A stretch of DNA of 64,000 bases from Burkholderia sp. WSM2230 (GTDB taxonomy: Bacteria > Pseudomonadota > Gammaproteobacteria > Burkholderiales > Burkholderiaceae), in the NCBI RefSeq assembly GCF_000472445.1, contig NZ_AXAJ01000015.1:1-64000 (forward strand). Reading direction: 5' to 3'. The position numbers were made by a program, and so were the translations under genes. The stretch's first letter is position 1; each line of letters starts with the position of its first letter. The notes beneath the pieces were generated by a model. The model searched no databases, was not told the DNA's origin, and saw only the letters and a program-made list of their open reading frames with translations. Positions 24,967 through 34,336 of this stretch are shown here, piece after piece.

Positions 24967-25770
24967 GTGACAACGTCCACAACCGGAACAGCCGGGGCAC
25001 AACCGGCGGCTTCCGGGTTCGTCGTATCCGAACGCACCGCGCGTCTGCGGGCCGAATCCGCGCTTTTCATGCGCGACCACGTGCTTTCTCTGGTGTCGCA
25101 CGACCTGCGCGGTCCGTTGAATGCTATCCATAGCTGGGCGTATGTGCTGGAGCGCAAGCTCGACCCGAACGATCCGAACTCGCAGCGCGCGGTCACGGGC
25201 ATTCGCAATGGCGTGGATCAACAGGTGAAGTTGCTGGAGACGATCGTCGACGCTACGCGCGCCGAAACCAGATCGCTCGCGCTCGACCATGCGCCGTTCC
25301 CGCTGCATCCACTGCTCGATGAAAGTGCCGAAGAAGTGCGCTTGGCCCTCGCTCGAAGACGCGGCGTGGAACTGGTAGTCAACTCTCAACTTTCCACAGA
25401 GCAACTGAATGGCGACCGCGAGCGTCTCGCGGCGGCACTGTGGCTCATGCTGACTTTCGCCGTCGAATCGAGCGCACAGGGCGCGGCTGTCACGCTTGAA
25501 TCGCGTGCGGACGCAACGAGCTGGCATGCCGCGGTCACATACGCGGCGAGCGGCGCGCTGGTCGATTCCTCGTTGGCTCATGTGCTCGAAGCGTTCGCGC
25601 GCAAGCAGGCTCGCGAACCGCGCGAGGCGAATCGCATCGCGTGGGTTCTGGCGCTCTGCAAGCGCGTGGCGGAAGCGCATGGCGGCGGCTTCGACCAGCA
25701 GGACGCGAGTGAAAGCGCGCCGGCCACACTCTCGCTGCGCATTCCGTTGAGCGCTCCGGCAGCCCGATGA
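24967..25770 (+). CDS. Histidine-kinase-like protein with degenerate ATPase domain
   Basis: A 267-residue soluble protein. The GTG at 24967 follows GAGAGG by 6 nt; the frame also has a TTG at 24949. Residues about 40-75 form a clear HisKA dimerisation/phosphoacceptor segment, with the H-box SLVSHDLRGPLNAIHSWAYV. The C-terminal half is shaped like an HATPase domain, but the N-box Asn is missing (LMLTFAVESSAQ) and no DxGxG G1 box can be seen (AAVTYAASGALVDSS stands there); only AWVLALCKRVAEAHGGGF resembles the G2 end. No membrane span and no response regulator nearby. It may be a pseudokinase or a phosphotransfer/scaffold protein; true kinase activity is doubtful. Confidence 0.75.
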   Translation: MTTSTTGTAGAQPAASGFVVSERTARLRAESALFMRDHVLSLVSHDLRGPLNAIHSWAYVLERKLDPNDPNSQRAVTGIRNGVDQQVKLLETIVDATRAETRSLALDHAPFPLHPLLDESAEEVRLALARRRGVELVVNSQLSTEQLNGDRERLAAALWLMLTFAVESSAQGAAVTLESRADATSWHAAVTYAASGALVDSSLAHVLEAFARKQAREPREANRIAWVLALCKRVAEAHGGGFDQQDASESAPATLSLRIPLSAPAAR

Positions 25771-25802
25771 GCGAAGACGCGGGCCGCCTGCCATTCGCAA
25801 TC

Positions 25803-25830
25803 GACTTTTCGATAAGGACTTTTCGATAAG
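25803..25830 (+). repeat. Perfect tandem 14-bp direct repeat
   Basis: Two adjacent identical copies of GACTTTTCGATAAG lie between the kinase-like gene and the CNNM-type gene, ending 11 bp before a TATACT -10 box. Location suggests a regulator binding site, or a recent duplication. Confidence 0.9.
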
Positions 25831-25841
25831 CTTTCGCCCTC

Positions 25842-25847
25842 TATACT
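25842..25847 (+). promoter_or_regulatory. Probable -10 of the CNNM/CorC-type gene
   Basis: TATACT, 28 nt before the TTG start at 25876. The -35 position falls inside the second 14-bp repeat (TTTTCG), so protein bound there would act directly on RNA polymerase. Confidence 0.5.
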
Positions 25848-25875
25848 GACAACTTTTGTTGCCGGAGCCTCCGCT

Positions 25876-27219
25876 TTGATCCAGGTTGTCGCCCTTGTCG
25901 GTGCATTGCTTCTCGTCGCCCTGAATGGTTTTTTTGTTGCCGCGGAATTCGGCCTCGTCAAACTACGGCAGACGCGCGTGCAAAGCCTCGCAGAAAGGCA
26001 CGGAATGCGCGGACGCCTGCTCGCCAAGGTACATGGACGCCTGGACGCCTATCTGTCCGCATGTCAGCTCGGTATTACGCTCGCCTCGCTCGGGCTCGGC
26101 TGGATCGGCGAGCCCGCGTTTGCTGAACTGCTCACGCCGCTCTTCAGCCTGGCCGGCGTGCAATCCGAGCAACTGATTCACGGCATCTCGTTGTTCTTTG
26201 CGTTTTCGTGTATTTCGTTTCTGCACATCGTGGTCGGCGAACTCGCGCCAAAGTCGCTCGCCATTCGCCAGGCGGAGAAAATCTCGCTGTGGACCGCCAT
26301 GCCGCTGTACGGCTTTTATTGGGCAATGTATCCGGCCATCTGGCTGCTCAACACGAGCGCAAACGCAGTGCTGAAGCTCGCCGGACTCCACGCGGAGCAC
26401 GCGCACGACTCGCATTATTCAACCGACGAGCTGAAGCTCATTCTGCGCAGCCGCCGTACCAATGTTGTTTCGGAGCGCGGCGCGCCCGAAGACGCGTATA
26501 GCCAGGACGAGTGGAACACCATCGCACACTCGCTGGATTTTTCGCGCATGACTGTGTCCGATCTGATGCGTCCAGCTTATGAAATGGTCGGCCTGCGGCT
26601 CGATCTGCCGTTGCGCGAAAACATGCAGATGGTGGCGCGGCATCGCTTCAGCCGTTATCCGCTCTTTGAAGACGCATCCGGTGAGCGCGTAGCGGGCATG
26701 ATCCACCTGAAGGACCTGCTGCTGGCGCGGCATGCCGGCAGCACGCTCGACGATCTCTCGCAGTACGCGCGCCCCGTTCAATACGTCAAACCCGACATGC
26801 CGGCGCTCGAACTGTTTCGCCGGTTCCGCAAGGGCGCGCCGCATTTCGCGCTGGTGGGTCGCAAGAATGCGAAGCCCATCGGGTTTCTCACGCTCGACAA
26901 TCTGCTCGGCGCGCTAGTGGGCCAGATTCACGACGAGTTCCGTCAGGGCGACGCCGACTGGACACGCATGGACGACGGCACGTTGATGGGCAAGGGCAGC
27001 CTGCCGGTGGTGTCGCTCGAACGCGCATTGGGTATCGATATCGACGAGGGCAAGGCCGAATCCGTAGGCGGCCTCGTGATCCAGGCGCTCAACGATTTGC
27101 CGGCCGAAGGGCAGCGCGTCGAATTCGATCGCTTCGACGTCGTCGTGAAAAAGATGAAGGGCCCGCGCATCGTGCTCGTGCGCGTGTACCCCAAAGTATT
27201 CGACGACGAAGGCGGCTAG
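25876..27219 (+). CDS. CNNM/CorC/HlyC-type membrane protein (DUF21-CBS-transporter-associated domain)
   Basis: A 447-residue protein often annotated as hemolysin or magnesium/cobalt efflux protein. Domain order: DUF21 membrane domain (about 1-200, three to four spans, with NGFFVAAEFGLVKLRQTRV and the conserved VVGELAPKSLAIRQAEK), two CBS motifs (about 220-345; MTVSDLMRPAYEM, FRKGAPHFALVGR) and a C-terminal CorC/HlyC domain (about 365-445; GLVIQALNDLPAEGQRVEFD). The start is a TTG with GGAG 8 nt upstream, giving MIQVVALVGALLLVALNG. Bacterial relatives bind or export Mg2+; haemolysis is not implied. It converges on treY. Confidence 0.92.
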   Translation: MIQVVALVGALLLVALNGFFVAAEFGLVKLRQTRVQSLAERHGMRGRLLAKVHGRLDAYLSACQLGITLASLGLGWIGEPAFAELLTPLFSLAGVQSEQLIHGISLFFAFSCISFLHIVVGELAPKSLAIRQAEKISLWTAMPLYGFYWAMYPAIWLLNTSANAVLKLAGLHAEHAHDSHYSTDELKLILRSRRTNVVSERGAPEDAYSQDEWNTIAHSLDFSRMTVSDLMRPAYEMVGLRLDLPLRENMQMVARHRFSRYPLFEDASGERVAGMIHLKDLLLARHAGSTLDDLSQYARPVQYVKPDMPALELFRRFRKGAPHFALVGRKNAKPIGFLTLDNLLGALVGQIHDEFRQGDADWTRMDDGTLMGKGSLPVVSLERALGIDIDEGKAESVGGLVIQALNDLPAEGQRVEFDRFDVVVKKMKGPRIVLVRVYPKVFDDEGG

Positions 27220-27279
27220 CGCCTGACTCCCGGCAGCAACGCGCCTTCGTGCGTGGTGCGCAAGGCGGTTAGCGTGCCG

Positions 27280-30135
27280 TCAACTGCGCGGTACGCCATC
27301 TTCGACAAGCACCGCAATCGGCATTGCCGCGAGAGCATCGCGCAAACACAGCGAGCCGTTTTCATCGACCTTCGGCGCAGCCGGGCTCAGCCAGTCGAAC
27401 AACGCACGCGAGGACAAATCCGCCGGCATCTCGACGGCAGTGTCTTGCCATGCTTCCGGGGCAACCATCGGCAGATCGCCTTGTTCGCCTAGCAGCCCGG
27501 CCGCGAGCCGGCTCGCCACGACAACGGCCCACGCATTGCCATGCCGCCGCGCAAACGCGATCACATTCGTAGCATGCGCGCCGCGCACCGTCAGCGGCAA
27601 ATAGGTGCCCTGGCTCAGCAACTCCGGCAAATGCGCGCGCAATGCGAGCACGCGCTGCACGACCGCGAGCTTCACGCGTCCGTCGCGCCACATCGGCAAA
27701 AATTCGGATGGCGGCGTTTGCGCAAGCAGCGCAGCGCGCTGCTCGAAATCGACGGGCCTGCGGTTGTCCGGATCGACGAGACTGAAGTCCCACAACTCGG
27801 TGCCCTGATAAAGATCGGGAATGCCAGGCGATGCCAGCCGCAAGACTGTCTGCTGCAGACTGTTCAGCGCGCCAGCGCGCGAAATGCGTGCGACGAAGGC
27901 AGCCAGTTCCTTGAGGAAGCCATCGCGTCGCTGTGGCGCGAGGATGTCGAACAGGAAGTCGCGGCAACCGGCTTCGTAGGCTTCGTCGGGCGTGAACCAG
28001 TTGGTTTGCAGCTTCGCCTCGCGCAGTGCCTTCAACTGCCATTGCGCGACGCGTTCGGCCAATGCCTTCACGCCTGCTTCGTCGTCGGGCTGAAGTTCGG
28101 GCGGCCAGCAACCCACGAGCGTCTGATACAGCATCGCCTCAGCGGCAGGGCCGGGCGCCCAGTCGTAGCTCGTATCCTGGCCCACGCTGCTGATCGGTTT
28201 TCCGTCCAGCGAACGGCGCTGCGGCGCGTTCAAAGTCGACCAGGCGCGCAGGGTCGTGGTCCATTCGTGCGGAATTTCGCTCAGCACCGCGAGCCGCGCG
28301 CGCACGTCTTCACCGCGCTTGTGATCGTGCGTCGCGGTGCTCAGCATCGCGTGCGGAAAGCGCTGCGAGCGCTCGACGTTGCCCGCATGAAACTGTTCGA
28401 CCGACAACGCGAATTCGCCCGGATCGGCGCCCACTTCGTTGCGCGACAGCAGCCGTCCATAGCGATAGCAGGCGGTGTCTTCGACGGCCTTGGCGGCAAC
28501 CGGTGCGGTCAATTGCGAGAAGAGCGTTTGCGCGGTGCGCCGCGCCGAACCGACGTGGTTTTGCGGCGCGCCGTTCTGCCCTTGCTGCGGCTGACCATGG
28601 CGCCCCGCGGGCGAATCTTCCGCGCTCGCGCCAAGCCACGTATTCACGCGTTCGAGCACGCCATGATCGGCGCGCGAGAGCGTAGCGCGAGCGCCTGCGA
28701 GCGCCTGGTCGAAGTACACGTTGTCCGCGGCGCTGCGCAAGCCGTTTTGCGGATAGATGCGGTACACCGGAAAATGCACGACCAGTTCTGTCAGCACGCG
28801 TCGCAAGCTGGTGAAGGTGTAATCGCGCGTCGCCAACGAGTCGCGCGCGATGCGATGCAGCGCTCGCGCCGCGCGGTCGAGTTCCGCTGACAGATTCTCC
28901 GCGACAATCTTGCGCCGTGCGATGAGCGCTTCATCTGAGAAGTTGGGACTGCGGCCCGTGAGCTCGGCCCATGCCTGAGCAAGCGGCTCCGCGCCCGCCG
29001 GGTCATGCAGCAGCGCGCCCACGTCGTTCATGAAGTCGTAGCCCGTCGTGCCGTCCACCGGCCAGTCGTCGCGCAGTTGTTCGCCGCGCGCGAGAATTTT
29101 TTCGACAACCACATAGGGCGTCGTCTCGCGCAATTCCGTCAGACGTTGTCGCAGCCGCTGACAGTATTCGCGCGGTTCGGCGAGGCCGTCGACATGATCG
29201 ATCCGCAGCCCGTCAATCACGCCTTCCTGATACAGACGGAAAACGAGCGCATGCGTAGCCTCGAATACTTCCGGCCGCTCCGCGCGCACCGCGGCGAGCG
29301 TGGAGATGTCGAAGAAGCGCCGCCAGTTGACCTCGTCGGCGGCAGTGCGCCACCACGCGAGCCGGAAATGCTGGCGTTCCAGCAGCCGATGCAGGCGCTC
29401 GCGCGTGACCGGATCGCCGGGCGCATAGCTTTGCAGCACGAATTCAATGGCCGATGCCCCGTTTTGCGCGACGAACTCGCGCAACATTTCCCGGCCTTCG
29501 GTGGCGCGCGGCTGGTCGGGAGGCTGCGTCGTCAGTCCCTGGAAGCGTTCCGCGAGCGCGCTGAGATCGGCGCGGTCGGCGCTTTGCAGGATCGACGCGT
29601 AATCGACCGGACAAACCGGAAACACATGCGGCCCATAGCCGACGTAAAAGTGCCCGCTGTCCGCGGCGAAATGCAATGCAATGCGGCCCGACGCGAGTTC
29701 GTCGCCATACGGCGCGCCGAGTGTCGGCAGCAGCACCTTGCCGCGCAAGGCCGGATCGGGCGAATGCCAGTCGACATCGAAATGGCGCGCATAGGCGCTA
29801 TGGCGTCCCCATTCGAGAATGTCGAGCCACCAGGCATTGCTCGAACCGCCCACGCCCATGTGGTTCGGCACCATGTCGACAATCAGCCCCATGCCGTGCG
29901 CGTGCAATTTTTCGACGAGGCGCTTCAAGCCCGCCTCGCCGCCGCATTCGGCGCTGACCTTGGTGTAGTCGACGGTGTCGTAGCCGTGCATCGAGCCCGG
30001 CTCGGCGGTCGTGACAGGCGACGCGTACACGTGGCTGATGCCGAGCGCGGCAAAGTAGTCGGCGTGCTTCGCGGCATCGTCGAAAGTAAAGCCCCGGTGA
30101 AACTGGAGCCGAAGGGTGGAGCGCGGGACGGTCAT
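27280..30135 (-). CDS. treY: Malto-oligosyltrehalose synthase
   Basis: Converts the reducing-end alpha-1,4 linkage of a malto-oligosaccharide to a trehalose alpha-1,1 end. It is a GH13 enzyme of 951 residues starting VPRSTLRLQFHRGFTFDDA; region I is LIVDMVPNHMGVGG, the nucleophile Asp is in VIDGLRIDHVDGLAEP, and the acid/base Glu in YVVVEKILARGE. A Gly/Gln-rich insertion (GRHGQPQQGQNGAPQ) lies near residue 550. It is the last gene of the glgE-to-treY array; its ATG overlaps the malQ stop by 4 nt (ATGA). Its product is the TreZ substrate. Confidence 0.96.
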   Translation of the reverse strand: MTVPRSTLRLQFHRGFTFDDAAKHADYFAALGISHVYASPVTTAEPGSMHGYDTVDYTKVSAECGGEAGLKRLVEKLHAHGMGLIVDMVPNHMGVGGSSNAWWLDILEWGRHSAYARHFDVDWHSPDPALRGKVLLPTLGAPYGDELASGRIALHFAADSGHFYVGYGPHVFPVCPVDYASILQSADRADLSALAERFQGLTTQPPDQPRATEGREMLREFVAQNGASAIEFVLQSYAPGDPVTRERLHRLLERQHFRLAWWRTAADEVNWRRFFDISTLAAVRAERPEVFEATHALVFRLYQEGVIDGLRIDHVDGLAEPREYCQRLRQRLTELRETTPYVVVEKILARGEQLRDDWPVDGTTGYDFMNDVGALLHDPAGAEPLAQAWAELTGRSPNFSDEALIARRKIVAENLSAELDRAARALHRIARDSLATRDYTFTSLRRVLTELVVHFPVYRIYPQNGLRSAADNVYFDQALAGARATLSRADHGVLERVNTWLGASAEDSPAGRHGQPQQGQNGAPQNHVGSARRTAQTLFSQLTAPVAAKAVEDTACYRYGRLLSRNEVGADPGEFALSVEQFHAGNVERSQRFPHAMLSTATHDHKRGEDVRARLAVLSEIPHEWTTTLRAWSTLNAPQRRSLDGKPISSVGQDTSYDWAPGPAAEAMLYQTLVGCWPPELQPDDEAGVKALAERVAQWQLKALREAKLQTNWFTPDEAYEAGCRDFLFDILAPQRRDGFLKELAAFVARISRAGALNSLQQTVLRLASPGIPDLYQGTELWDFSLVDPDNRRPVDFEQRAALLAQTPPSEFLPMWRDGRVKLAVVQRVLALRAHLPELLSQGTYLPLTVRGAHATNVIAFARRHGNAWAVVVASRLAAGLLGEQGDLPMVAPEAWQDTAVEMPADLSSRALFDWLSPAAPKVDENGSLCLRDALAAMPIAVLVEDGVPRS

Positions 30136-32342
30136 GGCGTATCAGGCTCCGAAGCAGGATTGGCTGAAGGAGTGGAAACGGTCGCGGCGCTGCGCGCGCG
30201 GTCAACGGCGAGCAAGCGGTCGCAAAAGGTGTCGTCGAGAAACATTTCGTCGATTGGCAGGTTCATGCGGCGGCGCCAGTTCGGATGTTCGTCGATCGAG
30301 CCCGGCAGGTTGGGCTGGTCGCTCTGTGCGAGCAGGTCTTCGAGCGGAAACGTGACGAGCGGCCCCGGCGTTGCCGCGACGAAGGCGAGCGCTTCGTCCA
30401 CAGGCGGGCTGTCGGTGGGCGGCGCGTCGATGTCCGGCGCGGCAACGCCGGCTTGCTGGAACGCGCGCCATAGCTCTGCGCGGTCGCTCGCGCGCTCCTC
30501 CTGCGCGGCTTCTTCGGGATCGCGGCCATCGGGGCGCGCCATCGTCTGGCCGATCCGGTTGCGCCACGCGATGTCGCTGCCCGCCCACCAGCCGGCGACG
30601 GTCGGCAGATCGTGCGTGGTGGTCGTGCCGACCGCATTGCGGTCCCATGCCTGCGGCGGCTTGAAGCCGGTGCCGTCCTCGCTGCGCTCGAACCAAAGCA
30701 CGCGGATGCCGGCAATGCCATGCTCATCGAGCCGCTCGCGAAAACCGGGCGGCACGGTACCCAGATCCTCGCCGATCACAATCGCGCGATGCCGCCACGA
30801 TTCCAGCGCGATGAGCCGCAGCAGGTCTTCGAGCGGATAGCGCAGATACGCGCCGTTGCTCGCGCTTTCGCCTTCCGGCACGAGCCACAGGCGCCGCAAG
30901 CCGAGAATGTGATCGATGCGGATGCCGCCCGCATGCGCGAACGCGGCGCGCAGCATGTCGATGAACGCGGAGAAGCCCTGCGTGCGCATTGCGCGCGGCG
31001 AGAACGTAGTGAGGCCCCAGCTTTGTCCCGCCTGGTTGAAGAGGTCGGGCGGCGCGCCGACGGACACGCCTTGCAGCATGTCGTCGCAGTAGGACCATGC
31101 ATGACTGCCGGCGCTATCGCATCCGACCGCGAGGTCGGCGATCAAACCCACGGCCATACCGGCTTCGCGCGCCGCATACTGCGCATGCGACAGACCTTTC
31201 GCGGCAAGCCATTGCAGAAAGAGGTGAAAGTCGACTTCGTGGCGATGTGCCTGAGCGAACGCCTCGACTTCCGCACTGCGCGGATCGCGCAATGCTTCCG
31301 GCCAGTTGCGCCAATGGCCGTTGCCGCCTTGCGCGAGTTGCGCGGCTTGCAGCGCTTCGAAACGCGCGTGATCTTCCAGTGCCCGCCCCGCGCGTTCGCA
31401 GAAACCGTGAAATTCGAGCGCGCGCGGCGTGTCGTCTGTGCCGTCGTGGGCGCGCTCCTGCGTGCGAAAATTTTCGTAGAGCGCACGCAAGACTTTCAGT
31501 TTGAGCACGACCGCCTTCGGCCAGTCGATCAGGGGCAAGCCTTCGAGTTCGGACCATGCGTCGGCGGCCTGCGCGGACTGCATCGCGGCGCGCGCGGCCT
31601 CTTCGCCGAACACGGCTGCCGGGTCGATATGCGTGACGTTCAACCACAAACGCGAAGACGGCGAGTAGGGACTGAAGCGGTTCGGCTCCGCGCTGAACAT
31701 GGCGTGCGTCGGGCTGACGGCGAGCGCATGCGCACCGCGCTTCGCGCTTTCCGCTGCAATTCGTGCGAGCGCCGAATAATCGCCGATGCCGCCGTCGCCC
31801 ACGCGGCGCAAGCCATAAAGCTGCGCGGCGACACCCCACAGCAGCGGAGCCTCGGCGCGCTCGTCGTCGTGCAGGCTGCGCCATGCGTCGGCCACGGTAT
31901 AGCAACGCGACGGCGCAACCGCGAGCGTCATGCGCTGCTCGTGAATCACAAGCGTGTGATAGCCGGGTTCGTCGATGGGCGCGAGCAACGCCTCCTCGCC
32001 TTTAGGCGCGGTAAAACGTCCGTCGATGATCGAGCCGCTTTCCAGCTCGATCCGATAATGGCTGCCCGACTTTAGCGCCGCGGCGGGCAAAGCAATGCCG
32101 CGCCCGACCTGCGCGGTCATCAGCGGCGGCAGTTTGCGGCCGGATAATTCCGCGTCGAGCGCGGCCGCGCTTTGGCGGATTTGCGTCGCGTTGCCGCATG
32201 GCAGACCCATCCGGTCGAGCAGAATCGCGAGCGTCTTCTCGGGTACGCGATGCACCTTGCGATGCGCGTCTTCCCACTGCACCTCGAAACCGGCGCGTGT
32301 CGCTAGCGTGGCGATCGTGTCGCCAGAACGTCGGGTACTCAC
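30132..32342 (-). CDS. malQ: 4-alpha-glucanotransferase (amylomaltase)
   Basis: GH77 enzyme that transfers maltosyl and longer units between glucans, recycling short chains left by GlgX. It has 736 residues with an N-terminal extension of about 170 residues typical of proteobacterial MalQ, then the catalytic barrel: GIGDYSALARIAAESA, nucleophile region IRIDHILGLRRLWLVPEG, acid/base IVIGEDLGTVPPGF and THDLPTVAGWW. The start is GTG and overlaps the treZ stop (GTGA); the stop overlaps the treY start. Such coupling implies matched production of TreZ, MalQ and TreY. Confidence 0.96.
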   Translation of the reverse strand: MSTRRSGDTIATLATRAGFEVQWEDAHRKVHRVPEKTLAILLDRMGLPCGNATQIRQSAAALDAELSGRKLPPLMTAQVGRGIALPAAALKSGSHYRIELESGSIIDGRFTAPKGEEALLAPIDEPGYHTLVIHEQRMTLAVAPSRCYTVADAWRSLHDDERAEAPLLWGVAAQLYGLRRVGDGGIGDYSALARIAAESAKRGAHALAVSPTHAMFSAEPNRFSPYSPSSRLWLNVTHIDPAAVFGEEAARAAMQSAQAADAWSELEGLPLIDWPKAVVLKLKVLRALYENFRTQERAHDGTDDTPRALEFHGFCERAGRALEDHARFEALQAAQLAQGGNGHWRNWPEALRDPRSAEVEAFAQAHRHEVDFHLFLQWLAAKGLSHAQYAAREAGMAVGLIADLAVGCDSAGSHAWSYCDDMLQGVSVGAPPDLFNQAGQSWGLTTFSPRAMRTQGFSAFIDMLRAAFAHAGGIRIDHILGLRRLWLVPEGESASNGAYLRYPLEDLLRLIALESWRHRAIVIGEDLGTVPPGFRERLDEHGIAGIRVLWFERSEDGTGFKPPQAWDRNAVGTTTTHDLPTVAGWWAGSDIAWRNRIGQTMARPDGRDPEEAAQEERASDRAELWRAFQQAGVAAPDIDAPPTDSPPVDEALAFVAATPGPLVTFPLEDLLAQSDQPNLPGSIDEHPNWRRRMNLPIDEMFLDDTFCDRLLAVDRARSAATVSTPSANPASEPDTP

Positions 32343-34270
32343 GAGCGGCGCTCCTCTTTGCCGACAATGCGCGCGTCGTGACCGGTCGCGTAGTCGTTGA
32401 TGTCGCCGGTCAGCCAGGCGACGAACGCATGCGCGGGCAACACCTTCGCGTCGATCTGCTCGCGCACGCGCGGCGGCGTTTCGAAAATGACCTTGCCGGC
32501 GGGTACGTCGCTAAACGGCACACTGTGCTCCGAAAGATTGAGCGCGAGCGACAAGGTCTCGCCATCGCCAAGTTTCCAGCGGGCGACGAGCGCATTCGCG
32601 TCCGCGCCATTGGCGTCTGTCAGCACGGTTGCGTTCAGCGCCTTGCCGTGTTTCAGACGCGGCGTGATCAGTTTTGCGCGTACCGTCAGCGCGGATTTGT
32701 AGAAATGCATCCAGTCAAGGCGGTCTTTTGTTTCGTCGTCATGTGCAGGAGCCGGCGTCGTCGCTGCCACCGGCGCGGGCGGCGACGAAGCGGCAAACGT
32801 CTCTTCGTCGTTCGGATCGGGAATCTGCGCGCGACGCTTTTCGTCGCTGAACGACGAGAAACGCGCGAACTCGCGGCGGCGTCCTTCGCGCACGGCGTCG
32901 GCGAGATCGCCGGTGTAGTCGGTGAAGAACAGGAATGGCTGCGTCGAGCCGTATTCCTCGTCCATGAATAGCAGCGGAATTTGCGGCGACAGCAGCAGCA
33001 AACCGGTGGCCGCGCGCAATGCTTGATCCGAAGTGAGCTTGCGCAGACGCTCGCCGAATGCGCGATTGCCGATCTGATCGTGGTTCTGCAGAAACATCAC
33101 GAACGAGGTGGGCGGCAAGTGCCCGCTCGATTCGCCGCGCGGCGCGCCGTCGTGCAGCGGCGACGGATCGCCCTGATACGCGAAGCCCTCGGAAAGCACG
33201 CGGGCGAGACGGCGGATCGGCTGGTCCTCGTAGGCGTGGTAATAGCCTTCGGTTTCGCCCGTGAGCAGTACGTGCAGCGTGTTGTGCGCGTCGTCGTTCC
33301 ATTGCGCGTCGAAGTGCGTCTCCAGCAGGCTCGCGCTGTTGTGCTCGTTTTCCAGCACGAGATGCACATGGCGGCCATGTTGCACATTGGCGCGAATATG
33401 GTCGGCCAGCTCGCGCAGCCACGCATGATTGTCGATAGCGTGTACGGCGTCGAAGCGCAGACCGTCTATCCGGTATTCGTTGATCCAGTAGACGGCGTTG
33501 TCCATGAAGAAGTCGCTGACTTCACTGCGCTCGAAGTCGATCGCGGGTCCCCACGGCGTATGCGTGCCCTCGCGGAAAAACGAGCGCGCGTATTCGTGCA
33601 GATAGTTGCCGTCCGGGCCAAAGTGGTTGTAGACCACGTCGAGAAACACCATGAGGCCGAGGCTGTGCGCGGTGTCGATCAGCGCCTTGAGATCTTCGGG
33701 CCGGCCGTATGCGGAATCGGGCGCGTACGGCAGCACGCCGTCATAGCCCCAATTGTGCCGGCCGGGAAAATCGTTCAACGGCATCAGTTCGATAGCGGTC
33801 ACGCCGAGCGCCACCAGCGCCGGCAGGCGTTCCTGCACGCCCCGATAGCCGCCCATGGCGCCGACGTGCAGTTCGTACAGCACGGTTTCTTCCCAGGGCC
33901 GGCCATGCCAGTCGGTATGTTGCCAACGGTATGCGCGCGGGTCGATGACTTCGCTCGGGCCGTGCACGTCTTGCGGCTGAAAGCGCGACGCGGGATCGGG
34001 CACCGCGTTGCCGTCGTCGAGACGAAAACGGTACAGCGTGCCGGCGCCGCTCGCGATGCACGCCTCGAACCAGCCGTTCCCGGCCGGCGTCATGTCGTGC
34101 GAGCCTTGCGCGGCGCCGTTCTCGATTTCCACCTGTACGCTTTTGCACGACGGCGCCCAGAAACGGAAGCGCGTGCGTGGATTGGCCCCTTGCGGCCCAA
34201 GCAGTTGCGCGCCGAACGGCAGGCAATGCGCGTAATGATGCGCGTGAGGATCGATTGGATTTTCGGACAT
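32339..34270 (-). CDS. treZ: Malto-oligosyltrehalose trehalohydrolase
   Basis: Hydrolyses the alpha-1,4 bond next to the terminal trehalose made by TreY, releasing trehalose. The 643 residues comprise an N-terminal CBM48-like domain (TRFRFWAPSCKSVQVEIE), the GH13 core with VFLDVVYNHFGPDGNY, nucleophile RIDGLRFDAVHAID, acid/base VHLVLENEHN and FLQNHDQIGNRAFGERL, and a C-terminal sheet domain. A Pro/Ala insertion (about residues 500-515, SSPPAPVAATTPAPAHDDE) is unusual. It lies 66 bp after glgX and overlaps malQ. Confidence 0.96.
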   Translation of the reverse strand: MSENPIDPHAHHYAHCLPFGAQLLGPQGANPRTRFRFWAPSCKSVQVEIENGAAQGSHDMTPAGNGWFEACIASGAGTLYRFRLDDGNAVPDPASRFQPQDVHGPSEVIDPRAYRWQHTDWHGRPWEETVLYELHVGAMGGYRGVQERLPALVALGVTAIELMPLNDFPGRHNWGYDGVLPYAPDSAYGRPEDLKALIDTAHSLGLMVFLDVVYNHFGPDGNYLHEYARSFFREGTHTPWGPAIDFERSEVSDFFMDNAVYWINEYRIDGLRFDAVHAIDNHAWLRELADHIRANVQHGRHVHLVLENEHNSASLLETHFDAQWNDDAHNTLHVLLTGETEGYYHAYEDQPIRRLARVLSEGFAYQGDPSPLHDGAPRGESSGHLPPTSFVMFLQNHDQIGNRAFGERLRKLTSDQALRAATGLLLLSPQIPLLFMDEEYGSTQPFLFFTDYTGDLADAVREGRRREFARFSSFSDEKRRAQIPDPNDEETFAASSPPAPVAATTPAPAHDDETKDRLDWMHFYKSALTVRAKLITPRLKHGKALNATVLTDANGADANALVARWKLGDGETLSLALNLSEHSVPFSDVPAGKVIFETPPRVREQIDAKVLPAHAFVAWLTGDINDYATGHDARIVGKEERRS

Positions 34271-34336
34271 GACTCTTCACCATTCGGTTTTTGCTGTCGC
34301 GGCGCTCACACGCCGTTTGCGCGTGCGCGCCGCGAC

